A DNA stretch of 44,272 nt from Bacillota bacterium (lineage in GTDB: Bacteria; Bacillota; Sulfobacillia; DUSP01; JBFMCS01): NCBI GenBank assembly GCA_040754315.1, contig JBFMCS010000026.1:1-44272 (forward strand), read 5' to 3'. The notes under the pieces are model-generated. The model had not been told where the DNA came from and did no database searches. It saw nothing but the letters and a program-made list of their open reading frames with translations. Below, piece by piece: positions 33,890 to 41,319 of the stretch (within the stretch, counting starts at the first letter, position 1; every line of letters starts with the position of its first letter). A program made the position numbers and the translations under genes.

Positions 33890-34108
33890 CTACCTGAGCC
33901 TGATCTCGTTTACCACATTTCTTACCCCAGGAGCACCCCGGGCGATGACCTCCGCTTCCTTGACGCAGCCTTCCTCACCCACCGCGCCGGAAAGAAACAC
34001 CGTGCCGTTGCGGGCAATCACCTTGATCGGATACGTGGCGAGGAATTGATCGGCTCCAAGCAGGCTTTGTACATGTTGTGCCAAGGCAACATCCTTCAGG
34101 TCATCCAT
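33890..34108 (-). CDS. Small stand-alone BON-domain protein
   Basis: 72 residues from the ATG at 34108 (AAGGAGG about 11 bases upstream; an upstream in-frame extension lies in the preceding gene). The sequence fits one BON unit: LAQHVQSLLGADQFLATYPI then KVIARNGTVFLSGAVGEEG, VKEAEVIARGAPGVRNVVNE. BON domains usually bind phospholipid surfaces and occur in envelope proteins, often with a signal peptide, which is absent here. It stands between the alpha/alpha-toroid gene and the GH94 gene. Its role in a sugar operon is unclear; it could be a membrane or glycan docking partner. Confidence 0.75.
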   Translation of the reverse strand: MDDLKDVALAQHVQSLLGADQFLATYPIKVIARNGTVFLSGAVGEEGCVKEAEVIARGAPGVRNVVNEIRLR

Positions 34109-34124
34109 GAGAAGGTTATCCTCC

Positions 34125-35195
34125 TTACGCGGCCACGTGATGGCGCTTCTTGGCGCACTCAAGTAAGGATAGATAGGCTATAAAAAAGGCTAGTACGGAC
34201 TCGGCACCCATGTTAAGGTTAACACCCTCTGGGGTGATGCCGTCATGGCATCCTCCCGTCCTCTCATCGTAGAGGGCTTTCCCCGCAGAGTTCCTACCGA
34301 GAAACCACTGGAACGCCATGTGAGCCAGGCGGTAGTACCTTTCCTCCCCGGTGGCGTGATAGGCCTCCCCACATGCCAGCACCAGTGTTCCCATGTCCAC
34401 GGGCTGCTCGTCGTACTCAGCCATGGTGTACCCCTTCTTATACCATCCCCTATTGCCCACTGTCTTGAAGTGGCGGCCACGCCAGGTCTGGCCCGTAAGG
34501 AACGCCAGCGTCTCTTGGCCACAACCCAGGTACCGGTCATCCTTGATCTCGCGGTAGGCCGCGAAGAGCGACGCTGGCAAGAGCCCATTATCGTAGGCAA
34601 GTATATCCTCATACCACTGCCACTGGGGCTGGGAGTACCATTCCTTCTGCGTAACCAGGGAATCAGCCAGCACCTTCATGATGCCCTTTATCATCGTTGC
34701 CTCCAACCCCTCCCCGCTACCCAGAGAGAGTAGGCGGAACCTGAGGCCCAGGATCGCCTGGGCCCTTGCCCTGGGGGCCTTTAGCCTCTCACACCAGGGG
34801 AGGGCTCCATTGAAGAGTCTCTCCCCATTGAGCCTGATGGCGGGGTTCTGGCTCATAGTAGCCCGCCCGCTGGCCCATAGGCACCGGCCAAGGCAGTCTT
34901 CAGAGCCCACGTCGTCAACAAAACGGCGGGAGTAGTCCATGAGGTTATGGAAACGGCCATCGGCCAGCTGGGAGTGCTTCAGGTAGGCCATGTAGACCTC
35001 AATCAAGGGGGTGACGCCCTGAATACCCGCCTCTTCCAGCGCCAAGGCGACCACGAGTGCCCGGGCATTGTCGTCCGTTGCATAGCCTGAGTCCCTGTCT
35101 GGCAGAGAGTAGGCAGCGTGCTGTATCATGCCCGTATCGTCGGTGAGCCGTACAAGGTGATCCGTTTTGGGCGCCGGGTACCTGTTCAGCTGCAA
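34125..35195 (-). CDS. Alpha/alpha-toroid (six-hairpin) glycan-associated protein
   Basis: 356 residues from a TTG at 35195 with AGGTGAGGTGA upstream. The sequence is mostly helical with regularly spaced aromatic and acidic residues, as in six-hairpin glycosidase folds: HAAYSLPDRDSGYATDDNARALVV near the N-terminus, GRFHNLMDYSRRFVDDVGSEDCLGR, WQWYEDILAYDNGLLPASLF and a C-terminal EGVNLNMGAESVLAFF. I know this family mainly as a domain fused to or beside GT4 glycosyltransferases in beta-mannan/glucan gene clusters; no reaction is assigned. Here it is encoded 17 bases after one GT4 gene, consistent with the pair acting together. Confidence 0.65.
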   Translation of the reverse strand: MQLNRYPAPKTDHLVRLTDDTGMIQHAAYSLPDRDSGYATDDNARALVVALALEEAGIQGVTPLIEVYMAYLKHSQLADGRFHNLMDYSRRFVDDVGSEDCLGRCLWASGRATMSQNPAIRLNGERLFNGALPWCERLKAPRARAQAILGLRFRLLSLGSGEGLEATMIKGIMKVLADSLVTQKEWYSQPQWQWYEDILAYDNGLLPASLFAAYREIKDDRYLGCGQETLAFLTGQTWRGRHFKTVGNRGWYKKGYTMAEYDEQPVDMGTLVLACGEAYHATGEERYYRLAHMAFQWFLGRNSAGKALYDERTGGCHDGITPEGVNLNMGAESVLAFFIAYLSLLECAKKRHHVAA

Positions 35196-35212
35196 GTCAC
35201 CTCACCTGATAG

Positions 35213-36454
35213 CTATTCATGCCTCCTGCCAGACACCGGTACATCCATGGTGGCGACACGCCGCGCGGTCCCACGCAAAGACGCCCTGAAGACATCCCGG
35301 TAACAACGGGCGACATTGGGCCACTGGATCCGGGCACGGTACGCCACCGCCCTGGCCTCCAGGTCTCTCTGGAGATCTGGTGACCTGAGAATTGCCCCAG
35401 TGGCGGCTGCCAGAGAACGGGCGTCAGTGAAGTTTGAGAAGAGGCCGCGCCCACCCTCCAGGACCTCCCTGGCATATATGAAGGGAGTGGAGACCACGGC
35501 GCGTCCCATGGCGAGGGCATAAGCCAGGGTTCCGCTGGATATCTGTTCTTCGTTAAGGTAGGGAGCGACATAGACATCTGTTGCCACCAGGTACCTCAGC
35601 AGGTCCTGCTGGGAGAGATACTCGTTTACGAAACGAACATTCCCTTCAACCCCTATCCTGTGCGCGACTTCCTGCAGGTGCTCCCTGTAGGACTCGCCGT
35701 ACTTCCTCCTGACTACGGGATGGGTCTGCCCAACAACCAGGTAGATGATGTCGGGGAACTCCTTGAAAAGCCGGGAAACCGCCTCGATGACGTACTCTAC
35801 GCCTTTGCCTGGATTGATGAGCCCTATGGTCGAAAGTACCTTACAGGGGCAGAGAGACAGCTCCTTACGGATGACCTCCCTGTCCAGCCCTTCCGCTGTG
35901 GGGACACCGTGGGGTATTGTCACCACCATGGAAGGGTCAATATCGTATAGTTCCTGCAGGAGTTCCTTTCCCGCCTTTACCATGACTACCACGGACTTGG
36001 AGAGCCCAGCGATGGCTCTTACGATGGTCTTGACGCGCCTGCTGGGCCTTCTCAGCACCGTGTGGAATGTGGTCACCACTGGCTTGTTTAGGGCCTCCAG
36101 GAGGGCGATGACATACTCGCCGTCGTCCCCACCGAATATGCCAAACTCGTGCTGGATGGATACCGCCTGGGCTGGGCACTGAGTGTTGATGCGATGGGCA
36201 GCCTCAGTATAGGAGGTAATGTCATCCTGGAGAATACGGGCGGTCACGCCCGGCCCAACCGTGTCCGTTATCTCCTCGACCAGGGAGACCACGGGGAACC
36301 CAATGGTCTCAAGCGGCCTGGGGCCGCTGGCGAGACCCTCCATGGCGTGCCTCAGGTCCTGAGTGAACGTGGCTATGCCGCACCTTCGTGGCGGGTAGGT
36401 GCTGACAAAGACTACCGGGGGACAGTCAAATGGGCCCGAGACACGGAGGTTCAA
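35213..36454 (-). CDS. GT4-family glycosyltransferase, first gene of the glycan operon
   Basis: 413 residues from a TTG at 36454 behind a near-perfect GGAGGTGA. GT-B fold: FVSTYPPRRCGIATFTQDL at the N-terminus, VSIQHEFGIFGG, VVTTFHTVLRRPS, then STIGLINPGKGVEYVIEAV and ISSGTLAYALAMGRAVVSTP in the nucleotide-sugar domain. The second Glu of the usual E-x7-E is replaced (EQISSGTLA), as is typical of this subgroup as I recall it. It is about 100 bases downstream of a sigma-54 promoter. The next gene follows after 17 bases. Confidence 0.85.
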   Translation of the reverse strand: MNLRVSGPFDCPPVVFVSTYPPRRCGIATFTQDLRHAMEGLASGPRPLETIGFPVVSLVEEITDTVGPGVTARILQDDITSYTEAAHRINTQCPAQAVSIQHEFGIFGGDDGEYVIALLEALNKPVVTTFHTVLRRPSRRVKTIVRAIAGLSKSVVVMVKAGKELLQELYDIDPSMVVTIPHGVPTAEGLDREVIRKELSLCPCKVLSTIGLINPGKGVEYVIEAVSRLFKEFPDIIYLVVGQTHPVVRRKYGESYREHLQEVAHRIGVEGNVRFVNEYLSQQDLLRYLVATDVYVAPYLNEEQISSGTLAYALAMGRAVVSTPFIYAREVLEGGRGLFSNFTDARSLAAATGAILRSPDLQRDLEARAVAYRARIQWPNVARCYRDVFRASLRGTARRVATMDVPVSGRRHE

Positions 36455-36564
36455 GACGGGTTCACCTCCAGATGATAGCCTGATGTCTAAGGGAAGAAAA
36501 CCATGACAGGATTATGATGCCCAGGACCGCACCTTATGATTCTTCCCCACGAAAAGGCTAATAA

Positions 36565-36580
36565 TGCCAAGAAGATGCCA
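36565..36580 (-). promoter_or_regulatory. Sigma-54 (-24/-12) promoter of the glycan operon
   Basis: The minus strand reads TGGCATCTTCTTGGCA. Against the consensus TGGCACG-N4-TTGCA it keeps the GG and GC doublets exactly 10 bases apart. Transcription would start near 36554, giving a leader of about 100 bases before the first GT4 gene. A sigma-54 activator is encoded at the other end of the same locus. Confidence 0.7.
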
Positions 36581-36636
36581 GCGTAAAACCTTGAGGTGTT
36601 TAGTAGAGGGCAAGAAGCCATGTGTCGTCGTGAAAA

Positions 36637-36660
36637 AGGAGGCGCGCTAAGCGGCCTCCT
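36637..36660 (-). terminator. Intrinsic terminator of the tRNA-Met transcript
   Basis: On the minus strand AGGAGGC and GCCTCCT arms (36660-36654 and 36643-36637) form a GC-rich stem followed by TTTTT. It insulates the tRNA gene from the sigma-54 operon downstream. Confidence 0.85.
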
Positions 36661-36675
36661 AATCGGCGGATAAAA

Positions 36676-36750
36676 TGGTGCGCCCGGTGTGGATCGAACA
36701 CACGACCTATCGATTATGAGTCGACTGCTCTGCCTCTGAGCTACGGGCGC
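36676..36750 (-). tRNA. tRNA-Met (anticodon CAT)
   Basis: Complete cloverleaf on the minus strand: acceptor GCGCCCG/CGGGCGC, D arm GCTC...GAGC, anticodon stem GTCGA/TCGAT with loop CTCATAA (anticodon CAT), T arm GTGTG-TTCGATC-CACAC, encoded CCA. The fully paired acceptor excludes an initiator tRNA. It fits elongator Met best; a lysidine-modified tRNA-Ile2 cannot be fully ruled out by eye. Confidence 0.88.
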
Positions 36751-36761
36751 GTTACACGTAC

Positions 36762-36789
36762 AGTATAGCACAACAGCCGCCCAATGCAA
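36762..36789 (-). promoter_or_regulatory. Sigma-A promoter of tRNA-Met
   Basis: On the minus strand TTGCAT (36789-36784), a 16-base spacer and TATACT (36767-36762), ending 11 bases before the tRNA 5' end. Confidence 0.7.
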
Positions 36790-36991
36790 CCCGTTGCCGC
36801 CTCCGAACCCGCATCAAACCCTTCCCAGGCTGGGCTTTTACTCATTAACCCTCGAGCTCACCGTTTCTCACTCCGGCGTCTCTCGCCTGCCCGGTTCAGG
36901 CACCGGGGCAAACCCCTTTGCGCCACCCTTGCCAGGATGGTCTTCCAGGAGTGGACATCAATTCCAGGCACAAGTGTCCCTGGCGGGCAAA

Positions 36992-38554
36992 TCATTCAAA
37001 TCCCAGTACATTTACGGCATGCAGGCTTCCATTACCTGTGCCATCCCCCAGCTGCCCACGGTCATTCAGGCCCCAGGCCCTGACAGCACCAGGCGCCAGG
37101 ACCGCAACGGAGTGGGAGCCCCCGCCAGCAACAGCCTGCACCATCGCCAGGCCAGCCAGCTCCACCGGGTTCCAGCGGTCGAAGGTTGTACCATCGCCCA
37201 ACTGCCCGGAACCGTTGCTGCCCCATGCCATAACCTTACCATCCTCTAGAATAGCCAGGGAATGCCTGGCCCCGCACATCACCACGGAAGCGGTACCTAG
37301 CCCTGAAACCTTAACAGGAACGCTTCTCCACCCTATTGTCCCGTCTCCCAGTTGTCCTTGTCCGTTGTACCCCCAGGCCATGACCCTTCCGTCTGAAAGG
37401 AGCGCCAGCGAATGGCGAGCCCCGGCGGACACAGACACCGCTGCCTGTACCTGGCTCACCTGCACGGGTTCTGATCTAGCCGAATTGCTGCCGTCACCCA
37501 GCTGGCCGTATGTGTTTCCTCCCCACGCTACCACACGGCCGTCGTCCAGCACTGCCAGGGAATGCTCCGAACCTGCGGCAATTGCCACCGCATTGTTGAC
37601 GTTCTTCACTGCCACGGGGCTCCGCCTCGTGATGTGGGTTCCGTCTCCCAGCTGCCCATTTGCGTTGTTACCCCACGCCATCACCCGGCCATCAGATAGG
37701 AGCGCCAGTGAATGAGAATCCCCAGCAGCCACCGAAATGGCATCCACGATCCCTGTATCCACAGGCCTCGTTCTCACCGCCGTGCTTCCATCACCCAGCT
37801 GCCCGCTCTCATTCCTTCCCCAGGCCAGCACCCTCCCACATGACAGCACAGCCAGGGAGTGGGTAAGACCCGCCGCCACGCCAGCCGCCTCAGCGAGGCC
37901 CACAACGCTGGTAGGGGCAGTGCGGTACGCAAAAGAGCCGTCGCCCAGCTGGCCAAACATGTTTTCACCCCAGGACATTACAGAACCGTCAGGCAACAAT
38001 AGTAGTGAATGGGAGCCGCCTCCTGCCACCGTCACCGGCTTCGCGGGCCCTGGTGCCTCCCCTGATCCCATGTCCAGTTCAAACTGGGTGAAGAAGGTGT
38101 CCGGCTTGCTGTGCCGGGGTGAAGAGGCTGTTTCCTGTGTGGCGAACACCAACCCTGTGGGGGTGACACAGTAGTAGATCATTTCCCCGCGGGACCTATC
38201 CAGCCCGAAAGCAGCTGCGCTCCGGGCAGGTTCGAACTGTAGATATCCTCCCACCAGGGAATTGCCTGCAGGGTCCTGGGCCGTCATGGAGAGGTCCCAT
38301 CCAAAGACCTCCCCTTCGCGGTGAACCCCTGGTGTGTCCCCCGCCGGGAGGTAACCGGATTCCGCGTGGAAACGGTCTACGGCCACTTGCAGGCGTGCCA
38401 GCGTGCTGCGCAGGGCCTGGTGCCTTGCGCGCCTCACCAGGTCCGGCATTGAAGCCCTGGTCACTGCCAGTAACGTACCCATCAAGGCCAGTGCAATAAG
38501 CAACTGTACTAGGGTGCCCCCAATGCGCCACTGAAGCGTCCGGCCCCAGATCAC
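36992..38554 (-). CDS. Pseudopilin fused to a seven-blade RCC1 beta-propeller
   Basis: 520 residues from a GTG at 38554 that overlaps the ATPase stop (GTGA) behind GGGGGAGGGA. Residues 1-35 form a type III (prepilin) signal: short basic leader, Gly12 as cleavage site, then GTLVQLLIALALMGTLLAV. The conserved Glu5 is Gln and the usual Phe1 is Gly. Residues 45-140 are paralogous to the pilin at 41320 (for example GGYLQFEP, LDRSRGEMIYYCVTPTGLVFATQ). Residues 173-520 hold seven RCC1 repeats, each with HSL.LL.DG.V.AWG.N..GQLGDG. RCC1 propellers bind proteins or other ligands. After PilD-like processing this would be a minor subunit with a large propeller head, probably exposed at the pilus tip or cell surface. 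Last gene of the operon. Confidence 0.88.
   Translation of the reverse strand: MIWGRTLQWRIGGTLVQLLIALALMGTLLAVTRASMPDLVRRARHQALRSTLARLQVAVDRFHAESGYLPAGDTPGVHREGEVFGWDLSMTAQDPAGNSLVGGYLQFEPARSAAAFGLDRSRGEMIYYCVTPTGLVFATQETASSPRHSKPDTFFTQFELDMGSGEAPGPAKPVTVAGGGSHSLLLLPDGSVMSWGENMFGQLGDGSFAYRTAPTSVVGLAEAAGVAAGLTHSLAVLSCGRVLAWGRNESGQLGDGSTAVRTRPVDTGIVDAISVAAGDSHSLALLSDGRVMAWGNNANGQLGDGTHITRRSPVAVKNVNNAVAIAAGSEHSLAVLDDGRVVAWGGNTYGQLGDGSNSARSEPVQVSQVQAAVSVSAGARHSLALLSDGRVMAWGYNGQGQLGDGTIGWRSVPVKVSGLGTASVVMCGARHSLAILEDGKVMAWGSNGSGQLGDGTTFDRWNPVELAGLAMVQAVAGGGSHSVAVLAPGAVRAWGLNDRGQLGDGTGNGSLHAVNVLGFE
36995..38038 (-). repeat. Seven tandem RCC1-coding repeats of about 150 bp
   Basis: The DNA shows seven in-frame repeats of roughly 145-155 bases. 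The encoded core HSLALLSDGRVMAWG appears almost identically in units 3 and 5, and GQLGDG occurs in all seven. Near-identity of some units at DNA level points to recent duplication or gene conversion, while the outer units are more diverged. Confidence 0.9.
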
Positions 38555-40107
38555 ACTCCCTCCCCCTTTTCATCTACCCTGCGGTCCCACGTGTTCGTAC
38601 ACACCGGATAGGCGATTTCCATTACCTCTTGCACTGAGGTGATCCCCCGCTCTACCTTGGATACCATGTCTGCGCCCAGGCTCCAGTAATCTGCACTCCC
38701 CAGGGCTGGCACCAGGCCCTCAGGGCCGGATTGCACCAGCAAAGACCGCACCTGGGCTGTCGGGACTAGAAACTCGAAGACCCCGGATCGCCCCCTGTAG
38801 CCCGTGCCAGAACAGTGGGGGCAGCCCTTCCCTCTGAAGGCGGTTGTCACATAGCTCCCACCCAGTCTCTTGAGGTGATCCCGTTCTTCCTTGACAAGTG
38901 CCAGCCGCTGGATGCACCGGGAACATATGCGCCTGACCAGTCGCTGAGCCACCACGCAGTTGACCGGAGGCACCGCCGAGGATCCGGGTCCTCCATACTC
39001 CGAGAGCCTTCGCAGGGCCGAGAGCGCGTCTGGGGCATGCAGCGAGCACAATACCCTGTGGCCGGTGGAGGCTGCCGTAAGGGTGACCCTGGCGCTCTCT
39101 TCACACCGCACCTCGCCAATCACCAGCACATCCGGATCCGTGCGCAAGGCGGCACTCAGGCCAGATCCAAAGGTCCAGCCTCTCCCGGGCTTGATCTCTA
39201 TCTGTGTGGCCCCGGGAAGCCTCCACTCCACAGGGTCCTCCATGGTCACCACATTGGTACCTCCCATGTCTAGGAGCGTGCTGTATAGAGTCGTGGTCTT
39301 ACCGGATCCGGTGGGGCCGGCAATGACCGTTAGTCCCGGTAGCCTGGACATCACGGACTCCTTGAAACATCGAAGGGTGTGAGACTCAAAGCCCAGGCGT
39401 TCAAGAGGGAGGAGGCCCCGGCCCCTATCCACCAGGCGGCAGGCAATCCGTTCCCCGTTCAGGGTGGGAACGACGGTAGCCCTCACCGTAACGACCCCTT
39501 CCTGGGTATTGACCACAGCCCTCCCGTCCTGCGGTGAGTGGTGTTCCACCACGTTCATCCCGGCGAGTACCTTGACCCTGTTCACCACCCAGCTGTAGTC
39601 TGGCAGGGGAATGGTCCCTACATCTACCAGGCTGCCATCGATCCGGTAACGGAAAAGCGCCGAGTCTTCCCCCGGTTCCATGTGGAGATCTGAGGCTCCG
39701 GCCTTGGCAGCCCCTGCCAAGAGCGAGTCTACTACCGCAGGCGCCCATGTCATCATCCCCTTCTCATCCTTGCCGTCCCCTGGTCGTGCCCTCCCATGGC
39801 AGCCAGATAGCAGTTCCTCCCCGATGTCCTGGGCAGGAACCAGCCTCCAGCGAACTTCAAGACCGGTGATATCCTGGACCAGCCGGGCAAGACTACTGTG
39901 GACACTGCTGGCGGCCAATTCTAGCACCCCGTCGCGGACTCGCAATGGGACTACTTGATAGAGACGAGCCATGTACTCTGGGATAACGTCCAGCGCTGAA
40001 GCCTCTAACTCAGATACGAGGCGGGCTTCCCCTGGCAAATCAAGGTCCCCCTGTCTCCTTGAGGCGAGGCTTGGCCTTGCAGTAGCCATGGGATTGACCC
40101 CCCTCAT
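38551..40107 (-). CDS. Type IV pilus/type II secretion assembly ATPase (PilB/GspE-like)
   Basis: 518 residues. An N-terminal N1E/MshEN-like domain (about 25-105) precedes the ATPase domain with Walker A GPTGSGKTTT (264-273), the Asp box around MEDPVEW, Walker B DPDVLVIGEVR (324-334), the His box TGHRVLCSLHAPDAL, and the tetracysteine zinc site (Cys395, 398, 429, 432). In the Walker B extension the usual Asp of GEIRD is Cys335. It powers assembly of the pseudopilus from the cytoplasmic face. It starts inside the stop of the platform gene (ATGA) and ends inside the start of the RCC1-pilin gene, so the three are translationally coupled. Confidence 0.92.
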   Translation of the reverse strand: MRGVNPMATARPSLASRRQGDLDLPGEARLVSELEASALDVIPEYMARLYQVVPLRVRDGVLELAASSVHSSLARLVQDITGLEVRWRLVPAQDIGEELLSGCHGRARPGDGKDEKGMMTWAPAVVDSLLAGAAKAGASDLHMEPGEDSALFRYRIDGSLVDVGTIPLPDYSWVVNRVKVLAGMNVVEHHSPQDGRAVVNTQEGVVTVRATVVPTLNGERIACRLVDRGRGLLPLERLGFESHTLRCFKESVMSRLPGLTVIAGPTGSGKTTTLYSTLLDMGGTNVVTMEDPVEWRLPGATQIEIKPGRGWTFGSGLSAALRTDPDVLVIGEVRCEESARVTLTAASTGHRVLCSLHAPDALSALRRLSEYGGPGSSAVPPVNCVVAQRLVRRICSRCIQRLALVKEERDHLKRLGGSYVTTAFRGKGCPHCSGTGYRGRSGVFEFLVPTAQVRSLLVQSGPEGLVPALGSADYWSLGADMVSKVERGITSVQEVMEIAYPVCTNTWDRRVDEKGEGV

Positions 40108-41252
40108 ATGGCCTCCAGGAGCCTGTAGGTAGGTAAGATGACCGAGAGGGCGATTAAGGCCACAAGGCCCCCGGCTATCGCGAGGGAGACTGGTTCAAGG
40201 ATGGCAAGGGCTCTGGCCGCAGCACGGTCAGCCTCGCCTTCGTAGAGCATTGCCGCCTTTTTCAGAACCTCACAGGTGTTGCCCGCGCTGTGGCTGGCGT
40301 GTACCGCATGGCATACCTCCCAGGGAAGCCCTGGAATTGCGGCCAGTGCCTGGTCCAAGGGCATACCCCCCACGATCATGGGGATGATACGCTGAACCCC
40401 GCGTTCAAGGCGAGGGCTTCCACAGGACTGGGCTGCCAAAGCCATGGCTTGGCCAATCTCAACTCCCGAGGAGAGTCCCTCCGACAGGGCATGGGCGAAA
40501 CGACTCACCTGGTTCAACCTGAGAACCCTCCCTGAGAGGGGCAGTACCCCCCACATTTTTTCTAGCCTCTCCTTGCCGGTTGACCCCCGGAACACTGCGA
40601 AATACAATAATACGGTGATCAGGGTGACCGGAGCCAATTTTACGGGGTGCCTAAACGCATAAAGGCAAGCACTCATAAACCAAGTGATAGGACGGGGCAT
40701 GGAGGCTCCCATCATGCCAGCCATCTCCAGGCTTCCAGGGAATACCGACAAAGAGAGGTATGTAATAGCCGCGAAGACGGCCAGGAAAACTAGTATGGGA
40801 TAGGTCATGACAGCCTCTGCCTTTCGCTTCACTGAGATGGATCGCTCTAAATGGCATGCGCACCTATCCAGGGCTGCAGGGAAAGCCCCGTTTGCCTCAC
40901 CCGCCTGAAGCATTGACACGTGCAGTGGGGAGAAAAACCCAGGATACCGAGCCATGGCGTCTACGAATCCCTGCCCGGCCCTGACCCTCGCTGCAACACC
41001 GGCGAGGACTGGGCTCCAGGCACCTGCCGTCCCTCTAGACAGGATCTCCAGGGAAGCCAGGACGGGGATCCCCATCTTAAGCATGGCGTGGAGCTGGCGG
41101 AACACAGAAACAATGATTGCGGGATCGGGGCCGGTGAGCCACCCGCAGCAGCCGCCCCAGGCTCTCCGGGCGCTACCCCTCTCTTGCCCCTCCCCCAGGT
41201 GCCCCCCTGGTATCCCTGCCGCCTTCCGGGATGTACGGAGTAACCTGAACAT
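40104..41252 (-). CDS. Type IV pilus/type II secretion inner-membrane platform (PilC/GspF-like)
   Basis: About 382 residues from the ATG at 41252, preferred because GGAGGGG lies 9 bases upstream (ATG at 41273 is possible). It has two T2SF cytoplasmic repeats: the first around FRQLHAMLKMGIPVLASLEIL and GFVDAMARYPGFFSPLHVSM, the second around NQVSRFAHALSEGLSSGVEI, separated by three membrane helices (VMTYPILVFLAVFAAITYLS and others) with a C-terminal helix. The N-terminal 35 residues are poorly conserved. It links the ATPase to pilin polymerisation. Confidence 0.9.
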   Translation of the reverse strand: MFRLLRTSRKAAGIPGGHLGEGQERGSARRAWGGCCGWLTGPDPAIIVSVFRQLHAMLKMGIPVLASLEILSRGTAGAWSPVLAGVAARVRAGQGFVDAMARYPGFFSPLHVSMLQAGEANGAFPAALDRCACHLERSISVKRKAEAVMTYPILVFLAVFAAITYLSLSVFPGSLEMAGMMGASMPRPITWFMSACLYAFRHPVKLAPVTLITVLLYFAVFRGSTGKERLEKMWGVLPLSGRVLRLNQVSRFAHALSEGLSSGVEIGQAMALAAQSCGSPRLERGVQRIIPMIVGGMPLDQALAAIPGLPWEVCHAVHASHSAGNTCEVLKKAAMLYEGEADRAAARALAILEPVSLAIAGGLVALIALSVILPTYRLLEAI

Positions 41253-41278
41253 CAACGATCGCCCCTCCCTCATGGGAA

Positions 41279-41306
41279 CCCGGGCGGGGCCTACCCCCCG
41301 CCCGGG
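41279..41306 (-). promoter_or_regulatory. Stable hairpin between pilin and platform genes
   Basis: CCCGGGCGGGG (41279-41289) and CCCCGCCCGGG (41296-41306) form an 11-bp all-GC stem with a 6-base loop. It starts 13 bases after the pilin stop codon. Without a T-run it would act as an attenuator or a 3' stabiliser, keeping pilin levels above those of the assembly proteins. Confidence 0.6.
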
Positions 41307-41319
41307 AACCGCTTGACTG

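Noticed and set aside
36992-38038. Possible CRISPR or satellite array in the repeated segment
   Set aside because: The period is about 150 bases, in frame, and translates into RCC1 units; no CRISPR-like short repeat and spacer pattern exists anywhere in the window.
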